Numbered from the stretch's first letter, positions 54,009 through 63,421 are shown. The stretch is 64,000 nucleotides of DNA from Aquimarina acroporae (GCF_023195925.1 NZ_JALPRE010000013.1:1-64000), one strand, 5' to 3'. The notes: generated by a model not told the origin, from the letters alone. Program-made: numbers and translations.

Positions 54009-55079
54009 ATGAAAAAAAGTAAGTGGGCTAGACTTGGTCTAGCTGTACTAGTTTCGTTTTCTCTAGTAAATTGTGAAAGGGATACAGAAGACGACATTTT
54101 TGAAGGGAATCAAATTGATGATGCGAAGAATGCACATGCGTGTATTGCAAAATGGGATGCACCAAATAATGAAAAAGCTACTAGTGTTAAAGCTAAGCAG
54201 TGGGAAACAGGGCAAACTATTCGTGTTAAGTTTTTGAATGGAAACAGTTTTGTTCAATCTAAAGTTAGACAATACGCTGTAGAATGGGAGAAATATGCCA
54301 ATATTAAATTTGAGTGGGTTTCTTCAAGTAGTAGTGCCAATATCAAAATTGGTTTTAGAGAAGGACAATTTGCAGATGTAACAGGTTCATGGTCGTACTT
54401 AGGAACAGATTCTAACAGTCATGCTCATAGTATGCATTTTGGATGGTTCAACGACAACACTACAGATACTGAGTTCAGAAGAACTACTATTCATGAGTTC
54501 GGACATGCTCTTGGATTAATTCATGAGCACCAGAATCCGGTGGCTGGAATCAATTGGGATAAAGAAGCCGTATATGCTTATTATGCCGGACCACCAAATA
54601 ACTGGTCAAGAGCACAGGTAGACAATAACCTATTTAGACGTTACGAAGCCAGTATTAGTAATTATAGTGAATATGATCCTTTATCTATCATGCACTATCC
54701 TATACCAGCAGAGCACACTTTAGATAGAGTTGCTGTTGGTTCTAATACTCGTTTATCTGACACTGACAAAGCTTTTATCGGTACTATATATCCATTTCCT
54801 GACACAGGAGATATATGTGCTGGTGTAGCACCATATAGTGGAAGCAGATCATATGCTGTAGGAGATCAGGTAACTTACCAAGGTTCTTTATACCAAAGAA
54901 CTTCTAATGGATGGACCAATCTTGGTGAATGTGGCGCTGTAAATAATGACCCTTGTGCTGGTGTAGCAGAATATAATAGTAACAGATCATATTCTGTAGG
55001 AGATCAAGTAACTTATAGAGGTACTCTATATCAAAGAACCGCTAGCGGATGGACCAACCTTGGTGCATGTGGAGGTTAA
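54009..55079 (+). CDS. Astacin-like (M12) metalloprotease lipoprotein with two chitin-binding-type modules
   Basis: 356 residues. Lipoprotein signal with the lipid Cys at residue 22. Protease domain: zinc motif HEFGHALGLIHEH (162-174) with the third His and the following Glu of metzincins, and Met-turn SIMHYP (226-231). Two C-terminal modules of about 40 residues (270-309 and 316-355) carry YxxGDQVTYxGxLYQR and a conserved Trp, as in CBM5/12. Exported, probably on the cell surface, acting on protein within chitin or similar polysaccharide. A terminator follows. Confidence 0.88.
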   Translation: MKKSKWARLGLAVLVSFSLVNCERDTEDDIFEGNQIDDAKNAHACIAKWDAPNNEKATSVKAKQWETGQTIRVKFLNGNSFVQSKVRQYAVEWEKYANIKFEWVSSSSSANIKIGFREGQFADVTGSWSYLGTDSNSHAHSMHFGWFNDNTTDTEFRRTTIHEFGHALGLIHEHQNPVAGINWDKEAVYAYYAGPPNNWSRAQVDNNLFRRYEASISNYSEYDPLSIMHYPIPAEHTLDRVAVGSNTRLSDTDKAFIGTIYPFPDTGDICAGVAPYSGSRSYAVGDQVTYQGSLYQRTSNGWTNLGECGAVNNDPCAGVAEYNSNRSYSVGDQVTYRGTLYQRTASGWTNLGACGG

Positions 55080-55116
55080 GAAAAATAAACTATCTCATTG
55101 ACCTTATTGGTCAAAA

Positions 55117-55148
55117 AAATACCCTGGCGAAAAACCAGGGTATTTTTA
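55117..55148 (+). terminator. Intrinsic terminator
   Basis: AAATACCCTGG/CCAGGGTATTT with a 7-base loop and T-rich end. Confidence 0.85.
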
Positions 55149-55157
55149 TTATACTCC

Positions 55158-55793
55158 TTACTTTCTTCCAAAATCTGCTGGAATTTCACCCCAAGCTTTG
55201 GTTTCCCATTTTACGATAGTAGTAGTATATGTGTTTTCTTTAAGCCAAAGTATTGCTCGATCTACCAGATCAAACATTTCCTTATTTTTTGGAGTTCTTT
55301 TCAGTTTTGTTTTGCACGTTTTTTGTTTCACCCAGCCAATTGCAATTTTAGAGTCTGAATAAATAATACGATCGCTGTTTTTCTTTTTTAAATATGCCAA
55401 TCCATGCACCAAAGCCAAAAACTCTCCTATATTATTGGTCCCCTGTTTAAATGGACCTTGATGAAATAATTGCTTTTCGGTTTGTGTATCTACCCCGCGA
55501 TATTCCATTACCCCAGGATTACCGCTTGATGCTGCATCTACAGCTATAGAATACAAATTAGGCTCCCCTATTTTAGCCAACTGTTCTGCTGTTAATGTTT
55601 TTTTAGGTTTGCTTTTTCCTTTATAATCCTCATAATCGCCATTATAAGCTTTCTTGGCAATATCGAAGGATTCAAAAGACTTATATTTGGCGCCTGCATA
55701 TCCTTTCACTGCAGCTTTACAGTCATCCCACTTCATATAGATACCTGGTCTATGACCTTCCCAAACCACATAAAATTTTTCCTTTTTTGCCAT
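55158..55793 (-). CDS. Ribonuclease H with viroplasmin-like N-domain
   Basis: 211 residues. The N-terminal 45 residues (FYVVWEGHRPGIYMKWDDC onwards) form the viroplasmin-type hybrid-binding domain; the RNase HI domain (about 80-205) has catalytic Asp in YSIAVDAASSGNPG, Glu in NIGEFLALVHG and Asp in IIYSDSKIAIGW. It removes RNA from RNA-DNA hybrids. It lies next to purN, on the same strand. Confidence 0.92.
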   Translation of the reverse strand: MAKKEKFYVVWEGHRPGIYMKWDDCKAAVKGYAGAKYKSFESFDIAKKAYNGDYEDYKGKSKPKKTLTAEQLAKIGEPNLYSIAVDAASSGNPGVMEYRGVDTQTEKQLFHQGPFKQGTNNIGEFLALVHGLAYLKKKNSDRIIYSDSKIAIGWVKQKTCKTKLKRTPKNKEMFDLVDRAILWLKENTYTTTIVKWETKAWGEIPADFGRK

Positions 55794-55868
55794 TTCTCTT
55801 GAAGATTAGATTGGAGCATTCTTTTTATGAATTGCTATCACAATTACACCAAATTCCTTATCTATAAT

Positions 55869-56447
55869 TTATATTTCGTCTCTTAAACCCAATACTTTTT
55901 CTATAACGATAGGAAAGTGTTTATATTCTAACTGATGAATAGCCTGCGCTACATCATTTGCAGTATCTTCAGTATTCACTTTTGTTTTTGCTTGAAAAAT
56001 AATTGCTCCTTCATCATAATGTTCATTCACATAATGAATGGTAATCCCACTTTCTTTTTCTTTGTTGCGCACTACTGCTTCGTGTACATGGTGCCCATAC
56101 ATACCTTTACCTCCATATTTAGGCAATAAGGCAGGATGAATATTAATGACCTTATCTGGAAAAGCATCTATGATCTTTTTAGGGAATATCCATAAAAACC
56201 CAGCCAACACAATAATATCTGGTTGTGCGTCTACTAGAATATTTAGTACTTCATTTGAAGCATAAAATGAATCTCTATCAAAATGTAAGGCTTTTACATC
56301 TAGGTCATGAGCACGACGTAAAACTTTGGCACGCTGGTTGTTAGAGAACACATGTGTGACCTCTGCGGTTTGTTGCTTCTGAAAATGCTTAATAATGTTT
56401 TCGGCATTGGTACCAGAGCCCGAAGCAAAAATTACTATACGCTTCAT
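55869..56447 (-). CDS. purN: Phosphoribosylglycinamide formyltransferase
   Basis: 192 residues. It transfers a formyl group from 10-formyl-THF in purine synthesis. N-terminal FASGSGTNAENI, the catalytic NIHPALLPKYGGKGMYG with the essential Asn-His, and the Asp in EHYDEGAIIFQ are present. ATG at 56447 is taken over a TTG at 56456. Divergent from acpP. Confidence 0.95.
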   Translation of the reverse strand: MKRIVIFASGSGTNAENIIKHFQKQQTAEVTHVFSNNQRAKVLRRAHDLDVKALHFDRDSFYASNEVLNILVDAQPDIIVLAGFLWIFPKKIIDAFPDKVINIHPALLPKYGGKGMYGHHVHEAVVRNKEKESGITIHYVNEHYDEGAIIFQAKTKVNTEDTANDVAQAIHQLEYKHFPIVIEKVLGLRDEI

Positions 56448-56530
56448 AAGTTTCAAAATTGAGGGTTAAATAAAGCACAAAAAAACAATTATTATTAACA
56501 TAATTGGCGGCAAAAACATAATACTTTCCC

Positions 56531-56599
56531 TATATTTGATAAAACGCACATACATTTTTACGGGATTATGGGGTTTTAAAATAAAGTTTTTTATTTTTG
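56531..56599 (+). promoter_or_regulatory. Two tandem -7 boxes before acpP
   Basis: TATATTTG (56531-56538) and TATTTTTG (56592-56599) are both perfect boxes; the second gives a leader of about 25 bases. Two promoters would suit the high expression of acpP. Confidence 0.55.
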
Positions 56600-56630
56600 C
56601 CTCCTAAATTAAAAATTAAAATTAAACATT

Positions 56631-56864
56631 ATGTCAGACATTGCATCAAGAGTAAAAGCGATAATCGTTGACAAATTAGGTGTAGACGAAAACGAGGTGG
56701 TAAATGAAGCTAGCTTCACAAACGATCTAGGCGCTGATTCGCTAGACACTGTAGAATTGATTATGGAGTTCGAAAAAGAATTCGACATTCAAATTCCAGA
56801 CGATCAAGCTGAAAACATAGCTACAGTTGGTCAAGCAATATCTTATATTGAAGACGCAAAGTAA
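56631..56864 (+). CDS. acpP: Acyl carrier protein
   Basis: 77 residues, acidic, four helices. The phosphopantetheine site is Ser37 in [10 protein letters not shown]. It carries the growing acyl chain for the Fab enzymes. First gene of the acpP-fabF-rnc cluster; fabF starts 17 bp later. Confidence 0.97.
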   Translation: MSDIASRVKAIIVDKLGVDENEVVNEASFTNDLGADSLDTVELIMEFEKEFDIQIPDDQAENIATVGQAISYIEDAK

Positions 56865-56881
56865 TAACTTCACAACAAAGT

Positions 56882-58135
56882 ATGAATCTTAAGCGAGTTG
56901 TAGTCACAGGATTAGGTGCGTTAACACCTATCGGTAACAATATCGAGGAATATTGGAATGGATTAGTAAACGGAAAGAGCGGTTGCGCTCCTATTACTTA
57001 TTTCGATACCGAAAACTTCAAGACTAAATTTGCTTGCGAGGTCAAGAATTACAATCCTACGGACTATTTTGACAGAAAAGAAGCACGCAAACTTGATAAA
57101 TTTGCGCAGTATGCTATTGTTTCTTCAGAAGAAGCGATAAAAGATGCTGCTATTGACCTTGAGAAGGTTGACAAATTTAGAGTTGGTGTAATCTGGGGTG
57201 CAGGTATTGGAGGTTTAGAAACATTTCAGGAAGAAGTAATAGGCTATGCTAAAGGCAATGGAACTCCACGTTTTAATCCTTTCTTTATTCCTAAAATGAT
57301 CGCCGATATTGCTCCTGGTCATATTTCTATTCGAAATGGTTTTATGGGACCCAATTATACTACGGTTTCTGCTTGCGCCTCTTCTGCAAATGCCATGATC
57401 GATGCCTTAAACTATATTCGTTTAGGACATTGTGATATCATTGTAACCGGAGGAAGTGAAGCTGCAGTAACCATAGCTGGTATGGGAGGGTTTAATGCAA
57501 TGCATGCTTTATCTACAAGAAACGAAAGTCCTGAAACGGCTTCAAGACCTTTTGACGCAACCAGAGATGGTTTCGTTCTTGGTGAAGGTGGAGGTGCTTT
57601 AATTCTTGAGGAATATGAACACGCAAAAGCACGTGGTGCAAAAATTTATGCCGAAGTAATTGGTGGAGGTATGTCTAGTGATGCTTATCATATGACCGCT
57701 CCTCACCCCGATGGAATTGGTGTAGAGCGTGTTATGCTCAATTGTTTAAGAGATGCTGGGGTTACTCCAGAACAGGTAGATGCTATAAACACTCATGGTA
57801 CTTCCACACCTTTGGGAGATGTCGCAGAATTGAAAGCTATTACCAAAGTATTTGGAGATCATGCCCAGAACATCAATATAAATTCAACAAAATCTATGAC
57901 AGGACACCTGCTGGGTGCTGCCGGAGCTATTGAAGCGATTGCTTCTATTCTGGCTATGCAAAATAGCATCGTTCCTCCTACCATTAATCACTCGGTGGTT
58001 GATGAAAACATAGATGCATCTTTGAATTTAACCTTAAACAAAGCTCAAAAGCGTGATATTACTTATGCAATGAGTAATACTTTTGGTTTCGGAGGTCATA
58101 ACGCCTGTGTGTTATTCAAAAAATTAGACGAATAA
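56882..58135 (+). CDS. fabF: Beta-ketoacyl-ACP synthase II
   Basis: 417 residues. It elongates fatty acids by condensing acyl-ACP with malonyl-ACP. Catalytic Cys in VSACASSANAMI, the two His in NTHGTSTPLGD and SMTGHLLGAAGA, and Gly-rich NTFGFGGHNACV at the end. rnc follows 4 bp later. Confidence 0.97.
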   Translation: MNLKRVVVTGLGALTPIGNNIEEYWNGLVNGKSGCAPITYFDTENFKTKFACEVKNYNPTDYFDRKEARKLDKFAQYAIVSSEEAIKDAAIDLEKVDKFRVGVIWGAGIGGLETFQEEVIGYAKGNGTPRFNPFFIPKMIADIAPGHISIRNGFMGPNYTTVSACASSANAMIDALNYIRLGHCDIIVTGGSEAAVTIAGMGGFNAMHALSTRNESPETASRPFDATRDGFVLGEGGGALILEEYEHAKARGAKIYAEVIGGGMSSDAYHMTAPHPDGIGVERVMLNCLRDAGVTPEQVDAINTHGTSTPLGDVAELKAITKVFGDHAQNININSTKSMTGHLLGAAGAIEAIASILAMQNSIVPPTINHSVVDENIDASLNLTLNKAQKRDITYAMSNTFGFGGHNACVLFKKLDE

Positions 58136-58139
58136 TAAT

Positions 58140-58877
58140 ATGAATGTTATTCGAAACATATTAAGTTCCCGGTCTGAAAAGAACGGGAATTTTTTTATGA
58201 GAATTCAAAAAATTTTGGGGTTTAAGCCCAAAAATATCAGGCCATACGAAAAAGCATTCACCCATAGATCTCTTAATCTAAAAGATAAAAAAGGGAATGC
58301 TGTGAATTTTGAAAGGCTTGAATTTCTTGGTGACGCCATGCTTAGTAGCGTCATCGCCGCACATTTATTCAAAGAAGTTCCAGAAGGGAACGAAGGGTAT
58401 CTTACCAAGATGAGAGCAAAAGTGGTAAGTCGTAAGCATCTTAACGAATTAGGGAAAGATCTAAAGCTTATAGAATTGGTAAGAACCAATATTCCAAAGT
58501 CTCAATTTGGTATAAATATTCATGGTAATCTTTTTGAAGCTTTAATAGGCGCTATCTACCTTGATCGAGGGTTTTTATACTGTGAGCGCTTTATAAAAGA
58601 AGCCGTTATCGATCCTTATGTTGATATAGAAAGTCTGGAAGGGCAAATTATAAGCTACAAAAGTTTGCTTATCGAATGGTGCCAAAAAGAGAAAAAAGTT
58701 TTCAATTATGAAATCTATGAAGATACTGGTCGAGATGAAATGAAACATTTTGCAGTGAAATTATGGATCGATGAAAAGGTAGTTGCAAAAGCTCGAGCAA
58801 CATCAAAGAAAAAGGCAGAAGAAAAAGCTTCAAAAAGAGCTTATTTTGCCTTCCAAAGTAAAATATCTCCGCAATAA
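58140..58877 (+). CDS. rnc: Ribonuclease III
   Basis: 245 residues. It cuts double-stranded RNA in rRNA and mRNA processing. RNase III domain with FERLEFLGDAML (catalytic Glu and Asp) and GNLFEALIGAIYLDRG; C-terminal dsRNA-binding domain (about 170-240) with ARATSKKKAEEKASKRAY. The start at 58140 (MNVIRNILSSRSEKNG) fits the flavobacterial N-terminus, though an ATG at 58197 exists. A terminator-like hairpin lies within its first 19 codons. Confidence 0.94.
   Translation: MNVIRNILSSRSEKNGNFFMRIQKILGFKPKNIRPYEKAFTHRSLNLKDKKGNAVNFERLEFLGDAMLSSVIAAHLFKEVPEGNEGYLTKMRAKVVSRKHLNELGKDLKLIELVRTNIPKSQFGINIHGNLFEALIGAIYLDRGFLYCERFIKEAVIDPYVDIESLEGQIISYKSLLIEWCQKEKKVFNYEIYEDTGRDEMKHFAVKLWIDEKVVAKARATSKKKAEEKASKRAYFAFQSKISPQ
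58166..58196 (+). terminator. Terminator-like hairpin inside the start of rnc
   Basis: TTCCCG and TCT pair with AGA and CGGGAA around a GAAA tetraloop (one G-A mismatch), directly followed by seven T. It lies within codons 9-19 of rnc and could reduce read-through from fabF. Confidence 0.55.
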
Positions 58878-59001
58878 AGGCCAGTACGTTTCTAGTGTAA
58901 AACTGCCATTTATTGACTTCTTTGTAAAATAATCGTTATTTTTTTTCATAAAAGATACTAACTCAATCGTTTTCGTATGATATCTTTAAATTGATTTAAA
59001 G

Positions 59002-59029
59002 TTGTTAGGTGAAATTATTTGTATATTTC
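59002..59029 (+). promoter_or_regulatory. Promoter of the IPExxxVDY-pyk pair
   Basis: TTG (59002-59004), 17 bases, TATATTTC (59022-59029), one base from consensus. This falls inside the longer frame from 59002, so translation must start later, at TTG 59062. Confidence 0.6.
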
Positions 59030-59061
59030 GCGTTAATTCTGAAAACAAAAAATCAAAAAAA

Positions 59062-59553
59062 TTGGCTATTCAACGGTTAGTATTAGATACCATTACCGAC
59101 GATGATTATGAACTAATTGCCATTCATTGTTCATTACCTTCGTACCGATTAGCTTTTATACTTAATAAGTATTTGGATTTAAAACTTTTCAGAACCAAAG
59201 AGGATATAAATTTCGAATTTGATGATCTTTCAATTGGTTTTCCATTGTACCAGTTTGATGATCAATTTCAATATAACACATACAGTCTTCTGGCCAATAA
59301 ATTTCGTACGAAAATAGCCTCACAAGACCCCGTTTCGGAAGGGTTGTTTTCGCAAACAGAAGATGCCTATGTGACTAAATATTTGATTCCTGAACTTAAG
59401 AATGTAGATTATTTTTTAAAGGTTGAAACCGAATCATCTATGTTTTCAAGTAAAACCTTATTAACCCAATTGCTTACTGTTTCGCAAATTGTAACAGCGT
59501 ACCAGGTAGAGCATAAAGAACTTAAATCAAAAAACAACTTAATATTTGAATAA
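59062..59553 (+). CDS. IPExxxVDY family protein
   Basis: 163 residues. The family name motif is present as YLIPELKNVDYFLKV. The N-terminus AIQRLVLDTITDDDYELIAIHC and the FDDQFQYNTYSLLANKF segment fit the family. Function unknown; the gene is always next to pyk in flavobacteria. The start is TTG at 59062, because the longer frame from 59002 covers the promoter and no ATG precedes. The stop overlaps the pyk start (TAATG). Confidence 0.88.
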   Translation: MAIQRLVLDTITDDDYELIAIHCSLPSYRLAFILNKYLDLKLFRTKEDINFEFDDLSIGFPLYQFDDQFQYNTYSLLANKFRTKIASQDPVSEGLFSQTEDAYVTKYLIPELKNVDYFLKVETESSMFSSKTLLTQLLTVSQIVTAYQVEHKELKSKNNLIFE

Positions 59554-60980
59554 TGCCAAAACGTAAAAGAACCAAAATAGTTGCTACTCTGGGCCCCGCA
59601 ACAAGTAGCAAACAGGTATTAAAAGATATGCTCGAAGCTGGTGTAAATGTTTTTAGAATAAACTTTTCTCATGCCGATTATAAAGATGTAAAAGAGCGCA
59701 TCAAAATTATACGAAAATTAAGCGAAGATCATGGATATAACGCATCAATTTTGGCAGATTTACAGGGTCCAAAATTGAGAGTAGGAGTAATGAAAGGTGA
59801 TGTAATCGTTAGTGACGGAGATATGATCGATTTTGTCACCGGAAAACCATTTGAAGGCTCCAGACAAAAGGTGTACATGAATTATGAAAGCTTCCCTAAA
59901 GATGTAAAGGCTGGAGAAAGAATATTATTGGATGATGGAAAATTAATCTTTGAAGTTGTTTCTTCAAATAGTAAGGATACCGTTACAGCTAAAGTTATTC
60001 AAGGTGGACCTCTAAAGTCGAAAAAGGGGGTAAATCTTCCGAATACCAATATTTCTTTACCTGCGTTGACTGAAAAGGATATAAAAGATGCCATTTTTGC
60101 CTGCGAGCAAGAGGTAGACTGGATTGCGCTTTCTTTTGTAAGACATGCTCAAGATCTTATAGAGCTTCAAGAGCTTATTAAACAGAATAGTGAGCATAAA
60201 ATTCCTATTGTTGCCAAAATAGAAAAGCCTGAAGGTGTAGAAAATATCGATAAAATCGTTGCCTATTGTGATGGGTTAATGGTAGCTCGTGGTGATTTGG
60301 GTGTTGAAATCCCAGCTCAAGAAGTACCATTAATTCAGAAAAAACTGGTATTAAAAGCTAAAACTGCCAGAATACCAGTTATAATTGCTACTCAAATGAT
60401 GGAGACTATGATCGATAGTCTTACTCCAACAAGAGCAGAGGTTAACGATGTAGCAAACTCTGTGATGGATGGTGCAGATGCAGTAATGTTATCTGGGGAA
60501 ACCTCGGTAGGAAAATACCCCGTACAGGTTATTCAAACCATGTCGAAAGTTATACAAAGTGTTGAAAAATCAGATTTAATCTCTGTTCCTCAAAATCCAC
60601 CACACATACGAACCAATAGATTTATTACTAAATCTATCTGTTATCATGCTGCCCATATGGCAAATGATATTGATGCTAAGGCAATATGCACATTAACCAA
60701 TAGTGGATATACTGCTTTTCAGATTTCTGCCTGGAGACCAGATGCACATATTTTAGTTTTTACAAGTAACAAAAGAATCCTTTCTCAGCTTAGTCTACTA
60801 TGGGGAGTAAAAGCCTTTTTTTACGATCGATTTGTAAGCACCGATGAGACTGTAGAGGACATCAATAAAATTGCCGAGGATCGTGGTTTTGTTGTTCAAG
60901 GAGATATGCTTATTAATCTTGCGGCTATGCCAATAGCTTCGAAAGGGATGGTAAATACCCTAAGGGTATCGCAAATCTAG
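59553..60980 (+). CDS. pyk: Pyruvate kinase
   Basis: 475 residues. It converts phosphoenolpyruvate and ADP to pyruvate and ATP. Start RTKIVATLGPATSS, the catalytic Lys in IPIVAKIEKPEGVENID, the MVARGDLGVEIP and IATQMMETMIDSLTPTRAE segments are all present. The first base of its ATG is the last base of the preceding stop codon. It ends at a terminator. Confidence 0.97.
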   Translation: MPKRKRTKIVATLGPATSSKQVLKDMLEAGVNVFRINFSHADYKDVKERIKIIRKLSEDHGYNASILADLQGPKLRVGVMKGDVIVSDGDMIDFVTGKPFEGSRQKVYMNYESFPKDVKAGERILLDDGKLIFEVVSSNSKDTVTAKVIQGGPLKSKKGVNLPNTNISLPALTEKDIKDAIFACEQEVDWIALSFVRHAQDLIELQELIKQNSEHKIPIVAKIEKPEGVENIDKIVAYCDGLMVARGDLGVEIPAQEVPLIQKKLVLKAKTARIPVIIATQMMETMIDSLTPTRAEVNDVANSVMDGADAVMLSGETSVGKYPVQVIQTMSKVIQSVEKSDLISVPQNPPHIRTNRFITKSICYHAAHMANDIDAKAICTLTNSGYTAFQISAWRPDAHILVFTSNKRILSQLSLLWGVKAFFYDRFVSTDETVEDINKIAEDRGFVVQGDMLINLAAMPIASKGMVNTLRVSQI

Positions 60981-61000
60981 AAATCTCATACCAATATATT

Positions 61001-61033
61001 AAAAAGGACCTCTTTCTAGAGGTCTTTTTTTTA
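61001..61033 (+). terminator. Intrinsic terminator after pyk
   Basis: AGGACCTCT/AGAGGTCTT stem (one mismatch) with T-run; its end overlaps the stop codon of the response regulator gene on the other strand. Confidence 0.88.
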
Positions 61034-61441
61034 TAATACCTGGTTAGAAAAAATAGCTTCTAAATCTTCAATGGTAACAGGTTTTATTAAGTAATCTTTT
61101 ACCATACTGATTTGTCTTGCCTTTTCAATATCTGTAGGGTTTATAGAAGAGCTAACAATGTATAGTGTAATCGTTTTCCCTAGTTTGTTTTTGATTTTGG
61201 TAAAATTATCCAAAAACTCCCACCCGTCCATAATAGGCATATTCAGATCCAAAAAAATAATTTCTGGAATACATTTTTTGTTTAAACTGGTCAATAGTGC
61301 TTCAAAATAATCTAAAGCTTCCATACCATTGGGAAAGATCATTAGATTTTTACAAAGTTTCTTGGCTTCAATTATCTTTTTTACAAGATTTACATACATA
61401 CTATCATCGTCGATGATACAAGCTAATCCTATTTGACTCAT
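61031..61441 (-). CDS. Single-domain response regulator
   Basis: 136 residues, a receiver domain only. Acidic pocket IDDDS near the start, phospho-acceptor Asp in IIFLDLNMPIMDGWEF (about residue 69), Ser/Thr in YIVSSSINPTD and Lys in YLIKPVTIEDL. No output domain, so it probably passes on a phosphoryl group or binds a partner. It lies 27 bp after the histidine kinase gene on the same strand, its likely partner. Confidence 0.9.
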   Translation of the reverse strand: MSQIGLACIIDDDSMYVNLVKKIIEAKKLCKNLMIFPNGMEALDYFEALLTSLNKKCIPEIIFLDLNMPIMDGWEFLDNFTKIKNKLGKTITLYIVSSSINPTDIEKARQISMVKDYLIKPVTIEDLEAIFSNQVL

Positions 61442-61468
61442 TGTGCAAAGGGGGTTATTATACTGTAT

Positions 61469-62920
61469 TTAAAATTCTATTAAAAAAGTTGTCCCTTTAT
61501 TTACTTCACTATCTACCGAAATAGTACCGTTAAGGGATTCTATCTGATTTTTTGTTAGAAATAAACCTATTCCCACCGCATCTTCGTTATAATGGAACGT
61601 TTTATACATCCCAAAAATCTTGTCTTTGAATAGTTTTAAGTCTATACCTACACCATTATCTGAGATTTTTAAAAACTTCTTTCCATCCTTTTCATAAGCC
61701 TTAAGTTCAACTGTTGGGTCTCTGTCTGGGTGTTTATACTTTATCGCATTTGTAATTAGATTCAACATAATACTTTCAAGATAGGCAGGTATATAATCTA
61801 TCTCATCCAAGCCGCTAAAATCTGTTTTAATCTGAGCTTTACTTTGGGCAATCATTTGTCCAATACCATTGGTAACAATCTGTAAGGCATCTTTAAACTT
61901 AACGGCTTTCTTCTCCTGATCCTTGTTGGTGTGAATAGCCACTATTTCATTGAGATGTTCAATAGTGGTATTGAGACTATATGAAATTTGTCTGATCTCT
62001 TTGATTAACCCTATTTTTTCTTGAGGATCGTCTATATCCTCTATTAACTGAACCAAAAGTGATAAGTTACTTGTATGGGATCTAAGGTTATGAGAAACGA
62101 TATGAGCAAAATTGAAAAGTCTTGAGTTTTGAGATGCAATAATATCTAGTGACTTCTTTAATCTCAACTCTTTTGTCTTAATTTCATCAATGTCTTGAAA
62201 AACCCCTCTAATACCAATAATTTCTTTGTTTTCATTGTAAACAGCTTTTCCTATTGCTCTTACCCAAAAAATTCGATTATTTGCGGTAACCATTTTAATT
62301 TCAGTATTAAATGGTGTACCGGCCATGGCACAATTAAAAAAGCAATCTGCTGCTTGTTGTCTACAATCTTCGGCATAGTAGTTTGCCGAATCTTTTAAAG
62401 AAGGAATGTAATCATCTGGATATTCCAGAATACGACGTGTTTCGAAATCCCAATAACTCCTTTTCTTTTTAAAATCGACATACCAACTTCCTGTGGCTGT
62501 CATTTGAGCCGTTTCCTTGTAGTAAAAGTTGTCTTTTGAGATATCTTGTTCGGGTTCTAATTTGATCTCGAAAAAAAAGACAAGATTAATCTCCGCTTTA
62601 ATATTTACCGGTAATTCGTCATTGGTAGCACATCTAAATAATTTATACTCCCCGTCTTTGGTTTTAACTTTTATATGTTGCTTGAAGTTTATATTGTTAT
62701 TACGGTAGTTAAAAAAATTGTCTCTAAAAACTTCAATGTCTTCTTTGTGCAGTAAATCTGTTAGAAAATAATCTAGATTTGGCTCGATCTCATTTTCTTC
62801 AAATCCTAAATTTTGGTAGAACTGATCTGACCATACTTCCCGGTCCGGATTGTTATGTAATTCCCAATATCCCGTATTGAAATCTCGTACTACATTGTTA
62901 AACAGTTCATTTTTCAGCAT
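61469..62920 (-). CDS. PAS-domain sensor histidine kinase
   Basis: 483 residues, without membrane spans. Two PAS domains (about 10-115 and 135-260), the phospho-acceptor His in FAHIVSHNLRSHTSNLSLL, then the HATPase domain with N box LNLITNAIKYKHP, G1 box DNGVGIDLKLF and G2 box GIGLFLTKNQ. It senses a cytoplasmic signal and should phosphorylate the response regulator that follows. ATG at 62920 is taken over a TTG at 62923. Confidence 0.9.
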   Translation of the reverse strand: MLKNELFNNVVRDFNTGYWELHNNPDREVWSDQFYQNLGFEENEIEPNLDYFLTDLLHKEDIEVFRDNFFNYRNNNINFKQHIKVKTKDGEYKLFRCATNDELPVNIKAEINLVFFFEIKLEPEQDISKDNFYYKETAQMTATGSWYVDFKKKRSYWDFETRRILEYPDDYIPSLKDSANYYAEDCRQQAADCFFNCAMAGTPFNTEIKMVTANNRIFWVRAIGKAVYNENKEIIGIRGVFQDIDEIKTKELRLKKSLDIIASQNSRLFNFAHIVSHNLRSHTSNLSLLVQLIEDIDDPQEKIGLIKEIRQISYSLNTTIEHLNEIVAIHTNKDQEKKAVKFKDALQIVTNGIGQMIAQSKAQIKTDFSGLDEIDYIPAYLESIMLNLITNAIKYKHPDRDPTVELKAYEKDGKKFLKISDNGVGIDLKLFKDKIFGMYKTFHYNEDAVGIGLFLTKNQIESLNGTISVDSEVNKGTTFLIEF

Positions 62921-62965
62921 CAAAAAGGTTTTATAGAGATATTATACTAACAAGATAAGAATTTA

Positions 62966-63361
62966 TTAGCTATTTTCTTCTATTCTATCCAGCCTGATAG
63001 ACAGTGCTTTGGTAGAAATCTGAACCTCTATAAAAGATAAAAAAAGCGAAATCATTAGACAGAATAAGCTTATTCCGAATACAATATTAGCCCATGCATT
63101 TTTTTCGACATACAACAAAAACATAGTAATAACACTCGTTAGAAAACTTACTATGGCTATGGCTTGCATATTTCTAATAAGCCATAATCGTTTTCTCAGG
63201 TTTTTAATTTGAAGCACCGTGTTTTTTGATTGGGTACTCAAATACTCCTTATGTAATTGTCTTATCAAGGCAGCTATTGCTAAATATCTGGCATTATAAG
63301 CAAGCATAGTTAACGATATTGCTGGAAATAAAAGAGCCGGGATGCTCATATCTAATGTCAT
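62966..63361 (-). CDS. DUF2721 membrane protein
   Basis: 131 residues with three transmembrane segments and a cytoplasmic-looking basic loop (KNLRKRLWLIRNMQ). The order fits DUF2721: an N-terminal IPALLFPAISLTMLAYNARY and a C-terminal LSFIEVQISTKALSIRLDRI. Function unknown. It lies upstream of the histidine kinase on the same strand, 45 bp apart. ATG at 63361 is chosen over a TTG at 63367. Confidence 0.82.
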   Translation of the reverse strand: MTLDMSIPALLFPAISLTMLAYNARYLAIAALIRQLHKEYLSTQSKNTVLQIKNLRKRLWLIRNMQAIAIVSFLTSVITMFLLYVEKNAWANIVFGISLFCLMISLFLSFIEVQISTKALSIRLDRIEENS

Positions 63362-63421
63362 AACCAAATGATTTTAGACACTAAGGTACTTTAATTTGGT
63401 TATAGATCACTTAAAAAAACA

